A DNA stretch of 64,000 bases, from positions 244,302,167 to 244,366,166 of the forward strand of contig CM077643.1 of NCBI GenBank assembly GCA_039707465.1, in the 5' to 3' direction. Under the pieces are notes generated by a model. The model made no database searches, was not told the DNA's origin, and was given only the letters and a program-made list of their open reading frames with translations. Position numbers and translations under genes: made by a program. Source of the stretch: Rhabdophis nuchalis (Eukaryota; Chordata; Lepidosauria; Squamata; Natricidae). This document shows positions 49,366-63,971 of the stretch, piece by piece (within the stretch, counting starts at the first letter, position 1; each line of letters starts with the position of its first letter).

Positions 49366-50716
49366 GTTGCATTTATTGACCGCACCCTCTCCCCACAGGG
49401 ACTCGGGGCGGTGCACAGGGAAATTAAAAAACGAAAAATATACAAAATACATACAAATTAAAACGAATTAAACTCAATCAATCCTGTGCTAAAATCCCCT
49501 TAACTAAAAACATCCAATAAATATAGTATACATTTAAAAACCCATAGACAGAGAGACTACCCTAGGCCGGCCAGGCGGAAAAGATGAGTCTTCAATTTCA
49601 GGCGGAAGGAGCGGAGGTCCGTGGTCGTTCTAATATCGGGGGGAAGGTCGTTCCAGAGGGCCGGGCCCGCCACAGAGAGAGCCCTTCCCCTGGGCGTCGC
49701 CCGCTGACAGAGTCTAGTGGACGGCACCCAGAGCAGTCCCTCTCTGTGGGAGCGAATCGGCCGTGAGGATGTATGAGGCAGGATCCGATCCCGCAGGTAG
49801 CTAGGTCCCGAGCCATGGAGCGCTTTAAAGATGATGATTAATACCTTGAAGCGCACCCGGAAGACGACAGGTAGCCAGTGCAGCTCGCGCAAGAGCGGTG
49901 TAACGTGGGTGAACCTGGTGGTTCCCATAATTGCTCGCGCGGCTGCATTCTGAACTAACTGAAGCCTCCGGGTGCACCTCAAGGGGAGCCCCATGTAGAG
50001 AGAGTTACAATAGTCCAGTCGAGATGTCACGAGGGCATGAGTGACTGTGCGAAGGGCGTCCCGATCCAATAGGGGGCGCAATTGGCGAACCAGGCGAACC
50101 TGGTAAAACGCCCTCCTGGCCACGGCTGTCACTTGCTCTTCCATAGACAGCCGGGTATCCAGGAGGACACCCAAATTGCGCGCCCCATCCACAGGGGCAA
50201 GATGTTCGCCCCCTATGGCCAGCGTTGGAGAAAGGTGGTTGAATCGGGCAGCCGGAAACCACAGCCACTCGGTCTTGGTCGGGTTGAGCCTAAGTCCATT
50301 ACTTCCCATCCAGATCCGCACGGCTTCCAGGCACTGGCACATCACCGCTACGGCATCGTTGGGGTGGTTTGGGGTAGATATATACAGCTGAGTATCATCA
50401 GCGTAGAGATGATACTCTACCCCAAAACCACGGATGATCTCACCCAGCGGCTTCATGTATGCATTAAACAGGAGAGGCGAAAGGACCGACCCCTGAGGCA
50501 CCCCACATGTGAGGGGTCTCGGGGTCGACCTCTGCTCCCCTGCCAACACAAATTGCGATCGGCCAGAGAGGTAGGAGGAGAACCACCGTAGGACGGTGCC
50601 TCCCACCCCCAACCTCCCCAGCCGATGCAATAGGATACCATGGTCGATGGTATCGAAAGCCGCCGAGAGATCTAATAGGACCAGGATGGAGGAACAACCC
50701 CCATCTCTGGCCCTCC
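49325..50716 (-). mobile_element. L2-clade LINE, 3' part with reverse transcriptase fragment
   Basis: The minus-strand frame, open for over 350 codons to the stop at 49557, encodes the second half of a reverse transcriptase. It contains ILVLLDLSAAFDTIDHGI (motif A, near 50690), GVPQGSVLSPLLFNAYM (motif B region) and YHLYADDTQLYIS (motif C with catalytic YADD). It then has the L2 C-terminal blocks TSRLDYCNSLYMGLP, LLRELHWLPVVFRVRFK and FSVAGPALWNDLPPDI, ending HLFRLAGLG. A short 3' UTR (GGGGCGGTGCACAGG type) and an ATA tail (49330-49366) follow. The element is 5'-truncated, so it cannot move by itself, but the frame is intact, implying a young copy. It lies in a KLHL29 intron in the same orientation as the gene. 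Confidence 0.92.
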
Positions 50717-51318
50717 TTATATCCCATCTTTCTTTGAATAACTGAGTTAAATTTACGTAATGAAAATTTAACCCTAAACCTGCTGTTAGTCTGAAATCTA
50801 ACTATTACCATTCCTTGTATAACATGTCTACCTCAAATTGCAGTTCTGAAAATAAATTCAATAGATTGTTGGCAACAAAATGAGGTCTTCTCTTGGATAT
50901 TATAGTACATCTTAATTTTAAAGAATTCTGGCTTATTGGTCCCCCAAATTGTCCTCTTCAGCTTCATATGGGGCTGAGAGTCTACTGATACCTTTGACCT
51001 TTCTCGGCATAACATTCATAAGCTATGATCTTCATACCAATGCTGCACAAGCCAGAGAATAAACTGTATGGGTTAGCAAGAAAACCTGGTAAGTAGCCAT
51101 CATGCTGATTTATGAGTAGACTAGAAGTATCCAATGAAGTTTTGGCTTACTATGATTTCCAAATATGGCTGATGTATGTCAACAGCTTTGAATAGCTTAC
51201 AGCAGCCTTCCCCAACATAAAGTAGCCAGTGTAAGTCAGGATTTGAATTGAAAACTCAGGAAGTAAAAAATCCACATATTCTGATTGTAGAAGGCTGTTC
51301 TACAAGTCGGTCTATTAT

Positions 51319-51380
51319 CTACCTACCTACCTACCTACCTACCTACCTACCTACCTACCTACCTACCTATCTGTCTATCG
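51319..51380. repeat. CTAC microsatellite
   Basis: About 12 CTAC units (51320-51370) are followed by CTATCTGTCTATCG. The array is uninterrupted. Confidence 0.97.
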
Positions 51381-51944
51381 CTAGCTATCACTCTGACTGA
51401 ACTAATTTTGCTGGAGGAAATGTATATTTTGAGTAGATTTTATGGTAAAATTTATTTTGATGACCTAGTGTACATACTTGATTCACATGTACCTATGAAT
51501 CACTAAGTGAATGTCCACAGATCTTTGTGGGACTGAAGAATCTTCTTCTGTGAGATTTATACACTGTGCAAAATAACAGTTTTGAAATGGAAATAGCTAA
51601 AACAATCATTCAAGTTCAAAAATGAAAACTTCTGTGAAGTCATTTTACAAAACAGCTGAATGCTTTAGTTATTTGCCTAGAATCTGAAATATAGTATGTG
51701 TAACACCCTTTACAGAAATAGTAAAAATAAAATAAAATCCAGAGATTGGAAAACATAGCTTGTTCTAAAAAAAGAAGTAACAGGAGGTGCCAAGGTATTG
51801 TTTGCTGTATGCCAGCAGAAAATTCAAGGGCTTAAAAACCAGTAGATGGCATAGCAGAATCAAAAGGAATAGATTTCGTGAGAGAACGAAGAAAAGAATA
51901 AAGTGCCTATTATTATAAACATTAATCTCACAATAAGAGAAATA

Positions 51945-52085
51945 CAAGTTATTTATTATTATTTATCAAATTTATACCCCGCACCTTCTCCTAAAAAAGA
52001 CCCAGGGCGGCGTAACCATTTTAGTCTGGCTATAGGTAGCTACAAAACCATAACCATATTAGTCTGGCTATAGGTAGTTACAAAA
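51945..52085 (-). mobile_element. L2-clade LINE 3' tail only
   Basis: AAATTTATACCCCGCACCTT, then AGACCCAGGGCGGCG, with a TTATTATTATTTAT tail on the left, equals the 3' terminus of the 58935-59836 L2. The phrase TAGTCTGGCTATAGGTAG is tandemly repeated at 52023 and 52060. Confidence 0.7.
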
Positions 52086-52607
52086 AGTACTGTGGGCACA
52101 GTCTACCTTTACTCCTTCCAGCTTCTGATAACGGTTTTAGAATGAGACAAAATCAGCATGCCAGTTTAGCAACCTCATGAACAATGATTTTGTTCATGAG
52201 GTTCATGCATCAACACTTTGACGATGCTGTACATTGAGAAACAATTTGGGCAACAAGTACTTTCAGCATTGATATGGATCCATAGAAACATAAGTAACGT
52301 AGGTTCCCCATTGTTTTGTATAAAAGATTGAGTGGTTGTTTTGGGTCGTAAGAGATTCAGTTGACGTTTCATGAAAAAACTAAATTTCTTACTCTGTAAT
52401 CCATACAAATCACTGTGTCCTCAAAATTTACAACATAGAAATGTGTAGGATGGGTCTCTCCCCTAACTATTGGGAAAGCTGACAGAATTTTGCTAATTCT
52501 ACAAATGAATTAGGTGTTTTTTTTTACTATTAGTTTTTAGGGGCATTTAGGGGCATTTGGAAAATACATCCCTCTCCAGGCAGTTTGAGAAACAATAAAG
52601 GATTGTG

Positions 52608-52925
52608 GCTTAATACAATACAATAGCAGAGTTGGAAGCTGTTCCACTGATTAATTGTTCTAACTGTCAGGAAATTTCTCCTCAGTTTTAAGTTGCTTCT
52701 CTCCTTGATTAGTTTCTTGCTTCTTGTTCTGCCCTCAGGTGCCTTGGAGAATAGTTTGACTCCCTCTTCTTTGTGGCAACCCCTGAGATATTGGAACACT
52801 GCTATCATTTCTCCCCTAGTCCTTCTTTTCATTAAACTAGACATACCCAGTTCCTGCAAACGTTCTTCATATGTTTTACTCCTCAGTCCCCTAAACATCT
52901 TTGTTGCTCTTCTCTGCTTGGTACA
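52608..52925 (-). mobile_element. CR1 LINE 3' end with internal deletion
   Basis: The minus-strand frame has RATKMFRGLRSKTYEERL, LGMSSLMKRRTRGEM, LRGCHKEEGVKLFSKAPEG and LKLRRNFLTVRTINQWN. The normal NSLPPEVVNAPTLEV segment is deleted and the sequence jumps to the tail (ACAATACAATAGCAGAGTTG at 52617). Confidence 0.88.
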
Positions 52926-53650
52926 CAAAGATTAGGCACCAGAATAAAATACTATTGGGAAAAAACCATGAAGAATGATCTTGGTAATCACTTCATTATG
53001 CTGTGCAGCAAGGCAGAAGCAATAGGATCACAACCTGTGCTCACATGATACAGACCTCAAATAATTAACCCCCACTAGGAATGGAGATACTTCAGAAATG
53101 CCTCAGATATGCTGAGTTGACCAATTTCAAGACACCTTTTTGTGTTGGTTGGTGGGCCACTGAGTTGGTACTGAGGTGGGCCTGTTTGGGCACAGATCTC
53201 TGGAAGCAGTTCCCTTTAATATAATCAGTCGCAGAAGGATGGTTCTCTAAATTTATAAAAGCTAAAGTCACAGGAATAAAAAAGTGCTAACCTCCCTGCT
53301 GGTTTTAGAGTTATTATTCTTGCCCTGCATGTCTATTAAACTGATTTGTTGGGTTTCCTCGAATAATAGTATACCAGGATAACTCCAATGGGAAAGTAAA
53401 CAGAGATCTGGTACATCTAAGCTCCTCTTTAATGACTTTTGTTACTTACCGAGACTCCTTATTCTCAGTCACACTCTTACTAAGACCTGACTCAGGAGGA
53501 ACTAAAATAACAAAAACAGAACACAACTCAAACTCAACCTTATCTGATTAAAAAAAATCCAATCTACTAAAGAACCTGGAAAAATTGTTATTTTCACCAT
53601 CAAATCTCTGAGTAGTTTCAGAACTATTTTCTGTACACAAAATAAATTTA

Positions 53651-55440
<1,790 letters not shown>

Positions 55441-56194
55441 TTACTTTTTATAGATACAAATACTTATTATCAGATCATAATCTCTGAAGGATCATAATCT
55501 CCAATTTCCCTTACCTTGTTATTCTTTGCATAAGCCTAATTCTTTTCTGCTGTTTCATTACATTTGATTATATGCTTAGTGCACTCTGAACAAGATAAGC
55601 AGAGTAACATGTTTGTGTATGGCCTAAAATATTCTTCTAGCTGCTTAAGCAGCATGCAGTGCATGATCTTTTTTCAAGTTCTGGCAAGATAATTTATGTA
55701 GACTAAATTTGGAATATGTTTCTATCGAGTCCTTTTCAATATACTTTTCCTGCTAATATTTATGTTTATCCTTATTTTCAAAACAATATTAATACTGATC
55801 CAATGTCAAAGGGGTCACACCCTTTAACTCAAATGAATTAATATTAATCCAGGGGGAAACATTACACTTCACCTGCTAATATGGATTTGGATAATCATTC
55901 CTTTAAAGATCTTTGTGTAAAGAACTTATTTGAAGAACTCAAAAATATTTTTCAAAAACTGGAGTTTTCTTTAAATGATGGATGTGTATTCTAAAATAAT
56001 CTATCGAGCATTGCCAGCATGACATCAAATAGGGTGTTTATGTTTCTGCCCCTATGTTTTGCTTTGGAAATTTTGACTTAAGCGTTTCTTTTCCCCTTGG
56101 AGAGAGGAAAATAAACACAACTACTGTACATTTTTATGTCTCATGATAACATAAAAAAGAATAGGAACATTTTCAAATGTTTAGCTACTATGAG

Positions 56195-56520
56195 TCAGTT
56201 TGGTGTAAGGTACTGGCCCAGTGGCTGCAACCAGTTTAACAACTGGTTCGGTGACCATGTGTTTCACATGCGCCTAATGAGCTTGCACGCAGCATTCAAA
56301 TTACAGCAATTTGAAGCTCAGCTGCTTACCTTCTAAGGCAGCCCTGCTAAGTAGAACAGCGGAGGCCCAGAAATCAGGTGTGCCGCGTGAATCAGCTGAG
56401 CCAGAAAGAAAGAAATATAGGACAGGATAGGGAGGGGGCAGGTGGGCGGGGACAGCTAATTGTCGGAACTACTGGTTGGCCCGAATCGGTCCGAACAGGC
56501 ATCAGCCAACCACTGTACTG
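56195..56520. repeat. Snake interspersed repeat, diverged
   Basis: It contains ACTGGTTCGGTGACCATGTG and ends TTGGCCCGAATCGGTCCGAA, then CAACCACTGTACTGG. The same idea of GAACCGG-type ends is seen at 34998-35206 and 58880-58935. Assignment is by shared motifs only. Confidence 0.45.
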
Positions 56521-57799
56521 GTCTAGAAACAAGGATATTGGGGAGTTGTAGTTTAGGCATGAAAGCTAGCTAGGTGACTTTAGACCAGTCACTCTCTTTC
56601 AGTCCAGCAATCCTTGCTGTGCAGAAATATGAAATAGAAGTATTACATGTGTTGCCATCTTGAATTGACCCGCTCTGTCTCAAAAAAAAAGGGGGGGCGG
56701 GGGAGGGACAGAATAAAAATCTAATAATAATTCTCTGCTTTGGAATGAACTATTTATTGCTTTACAGATATACAGAGACAGTATCAACAAGTGACAGATT
56801 ATAAAACTTGGGAGTAAATTCAGTTGGCACTAAGATGATTGTTTCCAGAACAATGGCAAGAAAACTCATCACCTGTTTAGAACTAATGTGATTATAATAA
56901 ATAGTCTCAAGAGGATATTGTAGATATTGTGATTTTCACAAAGGATTGAAAGACTCTTAATGAATAGTTACACTAATTAGACTTTGACTTACAGAAATAA
57001 TCACTCTTCTTATTCTTGGGAAATTACTTTTTCTTAATTAATAATTTTCTGAAAATAGTTTGCATTACCCCTACAATTTTTTTTGTAAACAGATACTTTC
57101 CCGAAATTGTAAAATTAGCAGATACTTTGATAAATTGCTGGTCACCTCCAATTTACAAGAGTAAGAGAAGGGCTGTGCCTGAAAGTATTTCATCTTCGTG
57201 ATAAATTCTCTAATCAGATAACATTTCTGCAAAAAATGCAGCCTGACATGCAGTTTTATACACTAATAACTTCTTGGCTTTTTGAATTTTCCTGCTGTCT
57301 TGAAGCACCTTTGAAAGGCAATTAGTATGCTTTCCCCATGTAAATATGCCTAAACTTCACTTGAGATGTCATGCTATCTTTCAACAGAATGAGTATGTTC
57401 AAATGTTTTTAACATTACTATAATAAAAGCAGATCAGGATCTCTTTATGTTTCCTAGATAATAAGTAAAATCTAGGAATTGAATCTATCTACTGATTTAG
57501 TTACTCATTTACAGTATTGCTCATCTTTCTTTTATATATGCTCATGTATTTACAAGGATATAAAAGGAAATTTATAAAAAAAAACCTCCCATATTACCTT
57601 TTTAAAGTATCATTATAACCAAGAATGTCAAATAAAATAGAAGACTTAGTTATTTATCAAACAGAGGCACTTTAGTTATGACTTTCCACAGTCTGAAGAG
57701 GTCAATTTATGTAAACTATTACATTCAGGACCAAAAAAGACAGTGCTCAAAATTGAAGATGAAGAAATTATCTATAAAATAGCATCCCATTTTAAAAAT

Positions 57800-58228
57800 G
57801 TATAAATCAGTGATGGCTAACCTTTTTGTCATCGCGTGTTGAAAGGGCTTGTGTGTGCGTGACAGTGCTTGTGCCTGCACCCATAGTGCAATGCACGTGT
57901 GACACCCCCCGATGCGCCTCATCTCCTGCGATGTGCATGCGACCCCCCCATTGGGCTTAGTAGGCCTCCTTGCAGCCTCCTAGAATAAAAAATGGGCCGG
58001 GGGGGAGCTGCTTCCCCCGCCCCATGCATGTGCATGCCCCCCGTGCTTGCGCACACATCTCCCATATATGCCCCCCTGCATGCGCGGCAGAGACCTGAAA
58101 ACCAGCTGGGCGGTGCACACGCATGCGCAGTAGAGGTGAGATGGGGCGATGGCTCATGTGTGCGCAGAGAGGGCTCTGTGTGCCACCTGTGGCACGCATG
58201 GCATAGGTTCACCATCATGGATATAGAT
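57800..58228. mobile_element. Non-autonomous hAT-like element
   Basis: CAGTGATGGCTAACCTTTTT at the left and GCATAGGTTCACCATCATG at the right match 26967-27337. The interior is rich in TGCATGCGCA-type CpG/TpG runs. Flanks GTATAAAT and ATATAGAT are similar but not identical, so the insertion is older than the 26.97-kb copy. Confidence 0.75.
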
Positions 58229-58283
58229 CCTCCAACTATACATCCATGCCAAACAATTTTCGTCGAAATGCTCTTACAAATAT

Positions 58284-58692
58284 AGATAGTCCTTGATTTA
58301 TAACCATCTGTTTAGTAATTTCACAGTTAGAACGATACTGAAAAAAGTAACTTATGACCGATTTTCACACTTATCACCGTTGCAGTATCCCCAAGGTCAT
58401 GTGATCAAAATTCAGACATGTGGCAACTAGTATTTATGGCAGTTGCACTCTCCCGGAGTCATGTGATCACCACGTGTGACCTTCCAAGTCAGCTTCTGAC
58501 AAGTAAGGTCAATGTGGGAAGTCAAATTTGCTTAACAATTAAATGATTCCCTTAACAACTGCACTGATTCACTTAACAGCTATGACAAGAAAGTCATAAA
58601 ATGGGGCAAAGACATTTACTCAATAAATGTCTTATTTAGCAACAGAAATTTTGGTCTCAATTGTGATCGTAAGTCGAGGGCTACCTGTACTT
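58284..58692. mobile_element. Complete squamate TIR element
   Basis: The left end is TAGATAGTCCTTGATTTATA and the right end GATCGTAAGTCGAGGGCTAC, then CTGTACT. The interior has CCCCAAGGTCATGTGATCAA and GGAGTCATGTGATCAC. It is homologous along its length to 47078-47466. Confidence 0.7.
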
Positions 58693-58879
58693 CTTTCTGT
58701 CTCTTCAATGCAAATAGCAAAAAAGGAAGAAAATCATTAGGGATGGAAAGAGAGTGAAAGAACAGGATTGCTGGATTGGAAAGGGAAGGGGTTGATAAAA
58801 GTAAGAGGAAAAGATAAACTGGATTGGTCAGAAGAACTGTCAAGACTATAGGTTTAAAAGAAGAACTGTCAAGGTTATA

Positions 58880-58935
58880 GGCAGAGGTGGGCTGCACTTA
58901 CCTTAACAATTGGTTCGCTGGTTGTGAGTATGCGG
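58880..58935. repeat. Left end of a snake repeat, cut by an L2 insertion
   Basis: GGCAGAGGTGGGCTGCACTT, then AACAATTGGTTCGCTGG, is the left end of the GAACCGG-type snake repeat. It stops where the T-rich L2 tail begins. A matching right end is not obvious beyond 59836. Confidence 0.45.
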
Positions 58936-59836
58936 CCTTATTTTATTTTATTTATTTATTTTATTTATTTTTATTTTATTAAATTTATACCCCGCCCTTC
59001 TCCTTGTTAGGACCCAGGGCGGCGCACAGGCATTATATAAAACCATAAATACAATATACATCAATTAAAAATATATTAAATTAATTCACCCGTGCTAAAA
59101 CCCGTTATTAAAACCGTAACCAAATTATAATTTATATTTAAAAGTCAGACGCGGGGGGCTATCCTAGGCCGGCTTGTTGGAATAAGTACGTCTTAAGACG
59201 TTGGCGGAAGAGGCGGAGGTCCGAGGTAGTGCGAAGGTCGGGGGGTAGGTCGTTCCAGAGGGCCGGGCCCGCCACAGAGAAGGCTCTTCCCCTGGGTGTC
59301 GCCAGCCGGCATTGCCCGGCCGACGGCACCCGGAGTAGGCCCTCTCTGTGGGAGCGGACCGGACGAAGGGATGTATGGGGCAGGAGGCGGTCTCGTATAT
59401 AGCTAGGCCCCGAGCCATGGAGCGATTTAAAGATGGTGGTCAACACCTTGAAGCGCACTCAAAAGGCCACAGGCAGCCAGTGCAGCTCGCGCAGGAGAGG
59501 TGTTACGTGGGCTTGCCTTGAGGCACCCATAACCACCCGCGCGGCCGCATTCTGCACTAACTGCAGCCTTCGAGTGCACCTCAAGGGGAGCCCCATGTAG
59601 AGAGCGTTACAGTAATCCAGCCGAGATGTCACGAGCGCTTGAGTGACTGTGCGAAGGGCCCCCCGGTCTAGTAAGGGGCGCAACTGGCGTATCAGGCGAA
59701 CCTGATAGAACGCCCCCCTGGCCACGGCCGCCACATGGTCCTCCATGGACAGCCGGGAATCCAGAAGGACGCCCAAGTTGCGCGCCCTCTCCACGGGGGC
59801 AAGATGTTCGCCCCCAATGGCCAGTGTTGGATTTAT
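58936..59836 (-). mobile_element. L2-clade LINE, 3' part (5'-truncated)
   Basis: Two minus-strand frames, separated by a frameshift or stop near 59459, encode PTLAIGGEHLAPVERARNLG, TSRLDYCNALYMGLPLRC and LLRELHWLPVAF. They continue with MRFKVLTTIFKSLHGSGPSY and FSVAGPALWNDLPPDLR. The 3' UTR has ATACCCCGCCCTTCTCC and GGACCCAGGGCGGCGCACAG. A TTTTATTTTATTTA tail (58938-58982) follows. It is a close relative of 49325-50716 but is broken and lacks the YADD region. Confidence 0.9.
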
Positions 59837-60069
59837 CCTTTGAAATGAAGACTCATTTTCATAAAATAAGGGGCAGACTACTGAAGGAGAGAAGGTATTT
59901 CTCACTGGTTATAGGTTTACAACAGGGCAGGATAGAGGCCACTGTGATCCCTTCTGTCTCACAATGTGAGGACTGTGGGTGGAGGAGCCCTCTCCATTCA
60001 TGGACTCCAGTGTACATTTTTGGGAGTCTTCACTTTTACCAAGGCAGAAATGAGTCTTCATTTCAAAGG
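59837..60069. repeat. Unclassified element bounded by 22-bp perfect inverted repeats
   Basis: The arm at 59837-59858 (CCTTTGAAATGAAGACTCAT..) is the exact reverse complement of the arm at 60048-60069. The 189-bp interior has no coding frame and no similarity to other repeats that I recognise. The left arm begins directly at the truncation point of the L2 LINE. Confidence 0.85.
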
Positions 60070-60727
60070 AGCAAGTGAGATCCTCTGTAGACTTATCTAG
60101 AAGTCACATTATGTTTAATGGCTTTTCTGCTTAATAAATCTGCTTGCAGCCAGCCAGGCATTTTTCATAAATGATACAAAAGGTGTGTGTGGCTGTGATA
60201 CCTCAGGGTCATGCAGAGATTTAGATATGTTATTGTAAAAACTTAAAAAAACTATTATTGTCATCATTAAATGGCCAAAAAAAGAAGAGATTACACTATT
60301 TTCTGGAAGGCAATCTAACGTATTCAAGGTTATCTGTAATTTTAAAGGTGTTTTGGGGGAAAAAAAGTCAGGTTGGATTAAAGAAATATAAACTACCTAC
60401 ATGCCCAGAATTCTATCTCCTGACTGTGCTAGGCTGTTAAATAAATATGGCCAAACCATGACAGAAAACCATCTGCCAGGGAATTAGCACCTGGTCTGGG
60501 ATGATGAATGCTCTCTCGCCAGTCCCCCGCTCTCAATAAGTTTTGCCACAAGGAGAATCAGTGGGAAAAACCTGAAGGACTGTAGGATGCCCAATTGCCC
60601 AGTTCGCAATGCCCAATTGCCCAGTTTGATATCTGACTGTATCTTGGACGCTTTACAGAAAAACTGAGGGGAAGCCTTTTCATCTTGGTTCGTTACTTGC
60701 AGCCGGCAAATGCCATTAGCCATTTCA

Positions 60728-61006
<279 letters not shown>

Positions 61007-61133
61007 TCAACAGTCTTGCCTTCTTTTCTTTTTTTGGATCTCTTTGAGACAGTGGAATATTTGTGTTTGGCCTATTTTCATGATAATTATTCTGTCTAAG
61101 CTTTTCTCTTCTTGTGTTTCCTCTTCGCAAAAA

Positions 61134-61628
61134 ACACCATATTTTTTTGAGTATAAGACGCACCTTTCCCCTCCTAAAAGAGCGTGGGAAAGTTGGTGCG
61201 TCTTATACACTGAATACAGCCATATTTGGCCTCCCGAAACCAAGCCCCTGCATCCCATTTTTGCTAAAACTGGCTGGTTTTTTGCAAAAATGGAGGCTTT
61301 TTCGCCTTCCCTCAGCCCCCAAAAGCACTCTGTTGCTTCATCAGGGTTGGGGCAAGGCAAAAATGCCCGTTTTTGTGAAAAACAGGCTGTTTTTCACAAA
61401 AACTGAGGCTTTCTTGCCTTCCCTCAGCCCCCAGCAGCCCTCTGCAGGCTTCAGCATGGCTGGGGCAAGGCAAAAATGCCCCTGTTTTTGCCTTTCTCCA
61501 GCCCTGCCGAAGCCTGCAAAGTGCTGATGGAGGCTGAGGGAAGGCAAAAACTTTTTTTCTTACTTACCTCTTCGAAATCTTGGTGCACCTTATACACTGG
61601 TGGGTCTTATAGTCCGAAAAATACAGTA
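61134..61628. mobile_element. MITE with GAGTATAAGACGCACC ends, both termini present
   Basis: The left end is CATATTTTTTTGAGTATAAGA and the right end is CTTATAGTCCGAAAAATACAG. The subterminal motifs GGTGCGTCTTATACACTGAA (61195) and GGTGCACCTTATACACTGG (61582) repeat inside. The middle is a tandem series of 60-90-bp units built on CCTTCCCTCAGCCCCCA and GGCAAAAATGCCC, near 61305, 61415, 61480 and 61535. Open frames here result from those repeats. Confidence 0.7.
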
Positions 61629-63104
61629 GTTACGGCCCTGATGAAGGTAAAACATTCTTCTGAGGAAAATAGGTAAACCTTCTTACTCACAGAATGGAAG
61701 AAATAATGTCAAAAGTTATCAGCTTTCGTTTTGTAGCGTGTAAACCAACATTTCAAACTTAAAATTGATGATGGAACCTATGCCAAATTGATATATCTTG
61801 AACAGAGGAGGCCTGCTGTGATTTTTGCAAGTTTTTCGGTTAACTTTGAAAGTTAAGGCTGGCTGCTTTATTTCAAACCAACAGTTACTCCGGCATCATT
61901 TCAAATGTCAAAAAAGTTCTATGTTTATAGAACATCTAAAGTGAATGTAGTGAATAATAGCAGTAGTTGTGATAAAGCCAAGGGCTTTTCTTCACTGACA
62001 AAACAAATACGTTCTTTCAGATTCTGCTAGAAGTCAAACTCAAGGAGCTAATAATCAAATGCATGTGGCATATCTCCATCCTTCTGCATCAATAAAATAA
62101 ACTTTACGGTACAAAGGATATTTAAATAGCTGAAAACATCTATCATCAGTCAAGGCTTAACCAAAACCAAAAGTCCAAGTGAGAAAAAAAGGAACATTAT
62201 AAAACAGAGAATTCATTCATTTATTTTTTTTGCAACTGTTCATTTCTCCTAAATATCACAAACTGCCTCAGGCCATAAAAGCACAACAGGTAGAAAATAG
62301 GCAAAAAGAGCAGATTTGTAAAAATGGGAAAAGGTAATTAAGAACAGTCAAAATATATTGCTAGGGCAATGCTGTGAAACACTGGAAAGAAAGATGGAAC
62401 CCTCCTTTAAGAACTTCAAAGCACCTGAGATCTTCAGGCAACTGGAAGTACCGTTATCCTTCTGAATACCTTTCTTAGTTAACTTTTCAACCTTGGAGGC
62501 ATTATGTGTCATGGAGAATGAAGATAGCCAGTTAAGAATAGAAGAAAATGAGGATTTGGAAGGAGTGCAAATTATACTCTACTTAATGTTCTAAACACAC
62601 CTAATTCTAACTTTCTAGAAAGTAGTTATCAATTCAGATCTATTAAAGACTAAAGTTTGGTAACTACGTTAGTTACGAGCGGTACATCTCACCAGGACAT
62701 CAATCACATATATTGAAAACATTTTATTTGAAACGTTTTTTAGGACACTAAACTCTCTAGATCTCCCACAATTTGATCAAAAGTGAAGTTTTAAAAAAAA
62801 CTTCTTTTAGAATGGACAGAGAGAAGATAGCTGTTGCTTTCATTTAAAAAAAACCTAACAGAGATGAAATATTAGGGGACTCATAAGAAGCCACTTTTCA
62901 AACTTTGGGAGAAAACTACTATCTGTCAGTCCTACATTATTAAAATTACATTTATTTAGGCTCTTATTTGTTTAAGCAACAATGGTTAATAATTGAGAAC
63001 AAAATAATACGAACAAAAAGAAGAAGAAGCTGTAAGAAATTTTTATTTGCTGTTTTAGTATATCAGCTGCAGTAACCATCTAAATGTAGAATTAATAAAA
63101 ATGT

Positions 63105-63971
63105 TCATTTCTGACTTCCGGTTCCGGCTCCAGCGGCGACGGGCGAGCCTAGGGCTCGCTCGCCGTTTTGTTGCTTTTTCTGCCCCCCCACGGGGGCGAG
63201 ACGCCCCGTTTTTGGGGGTCTCCCGTAAAGCCGGCTCGCCTGGGACGCTCCCCCCCACGGCGGTGGGGGAAGCGACCCTTGTCCTCGGCTTACGTGAAGG
63301 AGAACATGCTGCGGGGGGGTTTCCCTTCGCCAAAGGCAGACGGCGCCATTCGCGATCATGGAGAGAGTTGATCGAATGAGTCGGAAGGCTTCTCGGGGCT
63401 TCAGCTGCGAGGGGGAGAGTGAGTGATTTAAAACTTTTTTTTCTGCTGTCAGCCGGGCTGAAAGGACTGGGAGGGGGGTGTTTGTTTGTAAAAAAAAACC
63501 CTCGGACTCAAGCGGCACTTGAAAATGGCTCCTCGCGGCGAGGAAGCGGAAATCTTTAATCCTGACTGTTTGCAGCAAGGGAAAGTGATCTGCGGTTTGC
63601 TTGCAACAATGTCTCTAGGTCTGGCTGAAACAATTTATTTTACCACTCTCTCCTTCGGGCTTTGAGCTTGGGCGGTGGAAGATGGCTTCTCTTTGTTCCT
63701 GATTGACTATTTCACTTATGGAAAATTCCCAGCGTCTCTTTGCAATTTGGACTTCCTCTGGTTATTAATGAAGAATTTTTTCTTTTTGGATTTGTGATTT
63801 CTTTTCTGGAGTACCTTCGCTATTATACTTATTGAGTTGGAAAATTGTTTCTCTCTTGGTTCTTGAACTTTGCAACTTTACAACCCTGAACGGAACTTTT
63901 GGCTCCTGATCTGCCTCATCAGCCTCACCCAGAAAACGCCATTTTAGTGGCATTGATTTTAACAGCTAATC
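63105..63971 (+). promoter_or_regulatory. Probable L1-like LINE 5' UTR (CpG-rich promoter)
   Basis: The block opens abruptly at CTGACTTCCGGTTCCGGCTC and stays GC- and CpG-rich to about 63560. A T-rich leader follows up to an ATG at 63972. An abrupt, un-spliced CpG-rich leader ahead of an ORF1-like start is the layout of squamate L1 elements as I know them. The alternative is a CpG island of an unannotated host transcript. Orientation is opposite to KLHL29. Confidence 0.5.

Noticed and set aside
49557..50630. A 357-codon open frame that could be called a host gene
   Set aside because: It has the YADD motif and the L2 C-terminal blocks, with an L2 3' UTR and an ATA tail. It is a LINE fragment.
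63101..63578. CpG island as a KLHL29 promoter or first exon
   Set aside because: It is downstream of the missing BTB exons in transcript order, on the wrong strand for the ORF-like start, and resembles a LINE leader. It is not fully excluded as an unrelated host promoter.
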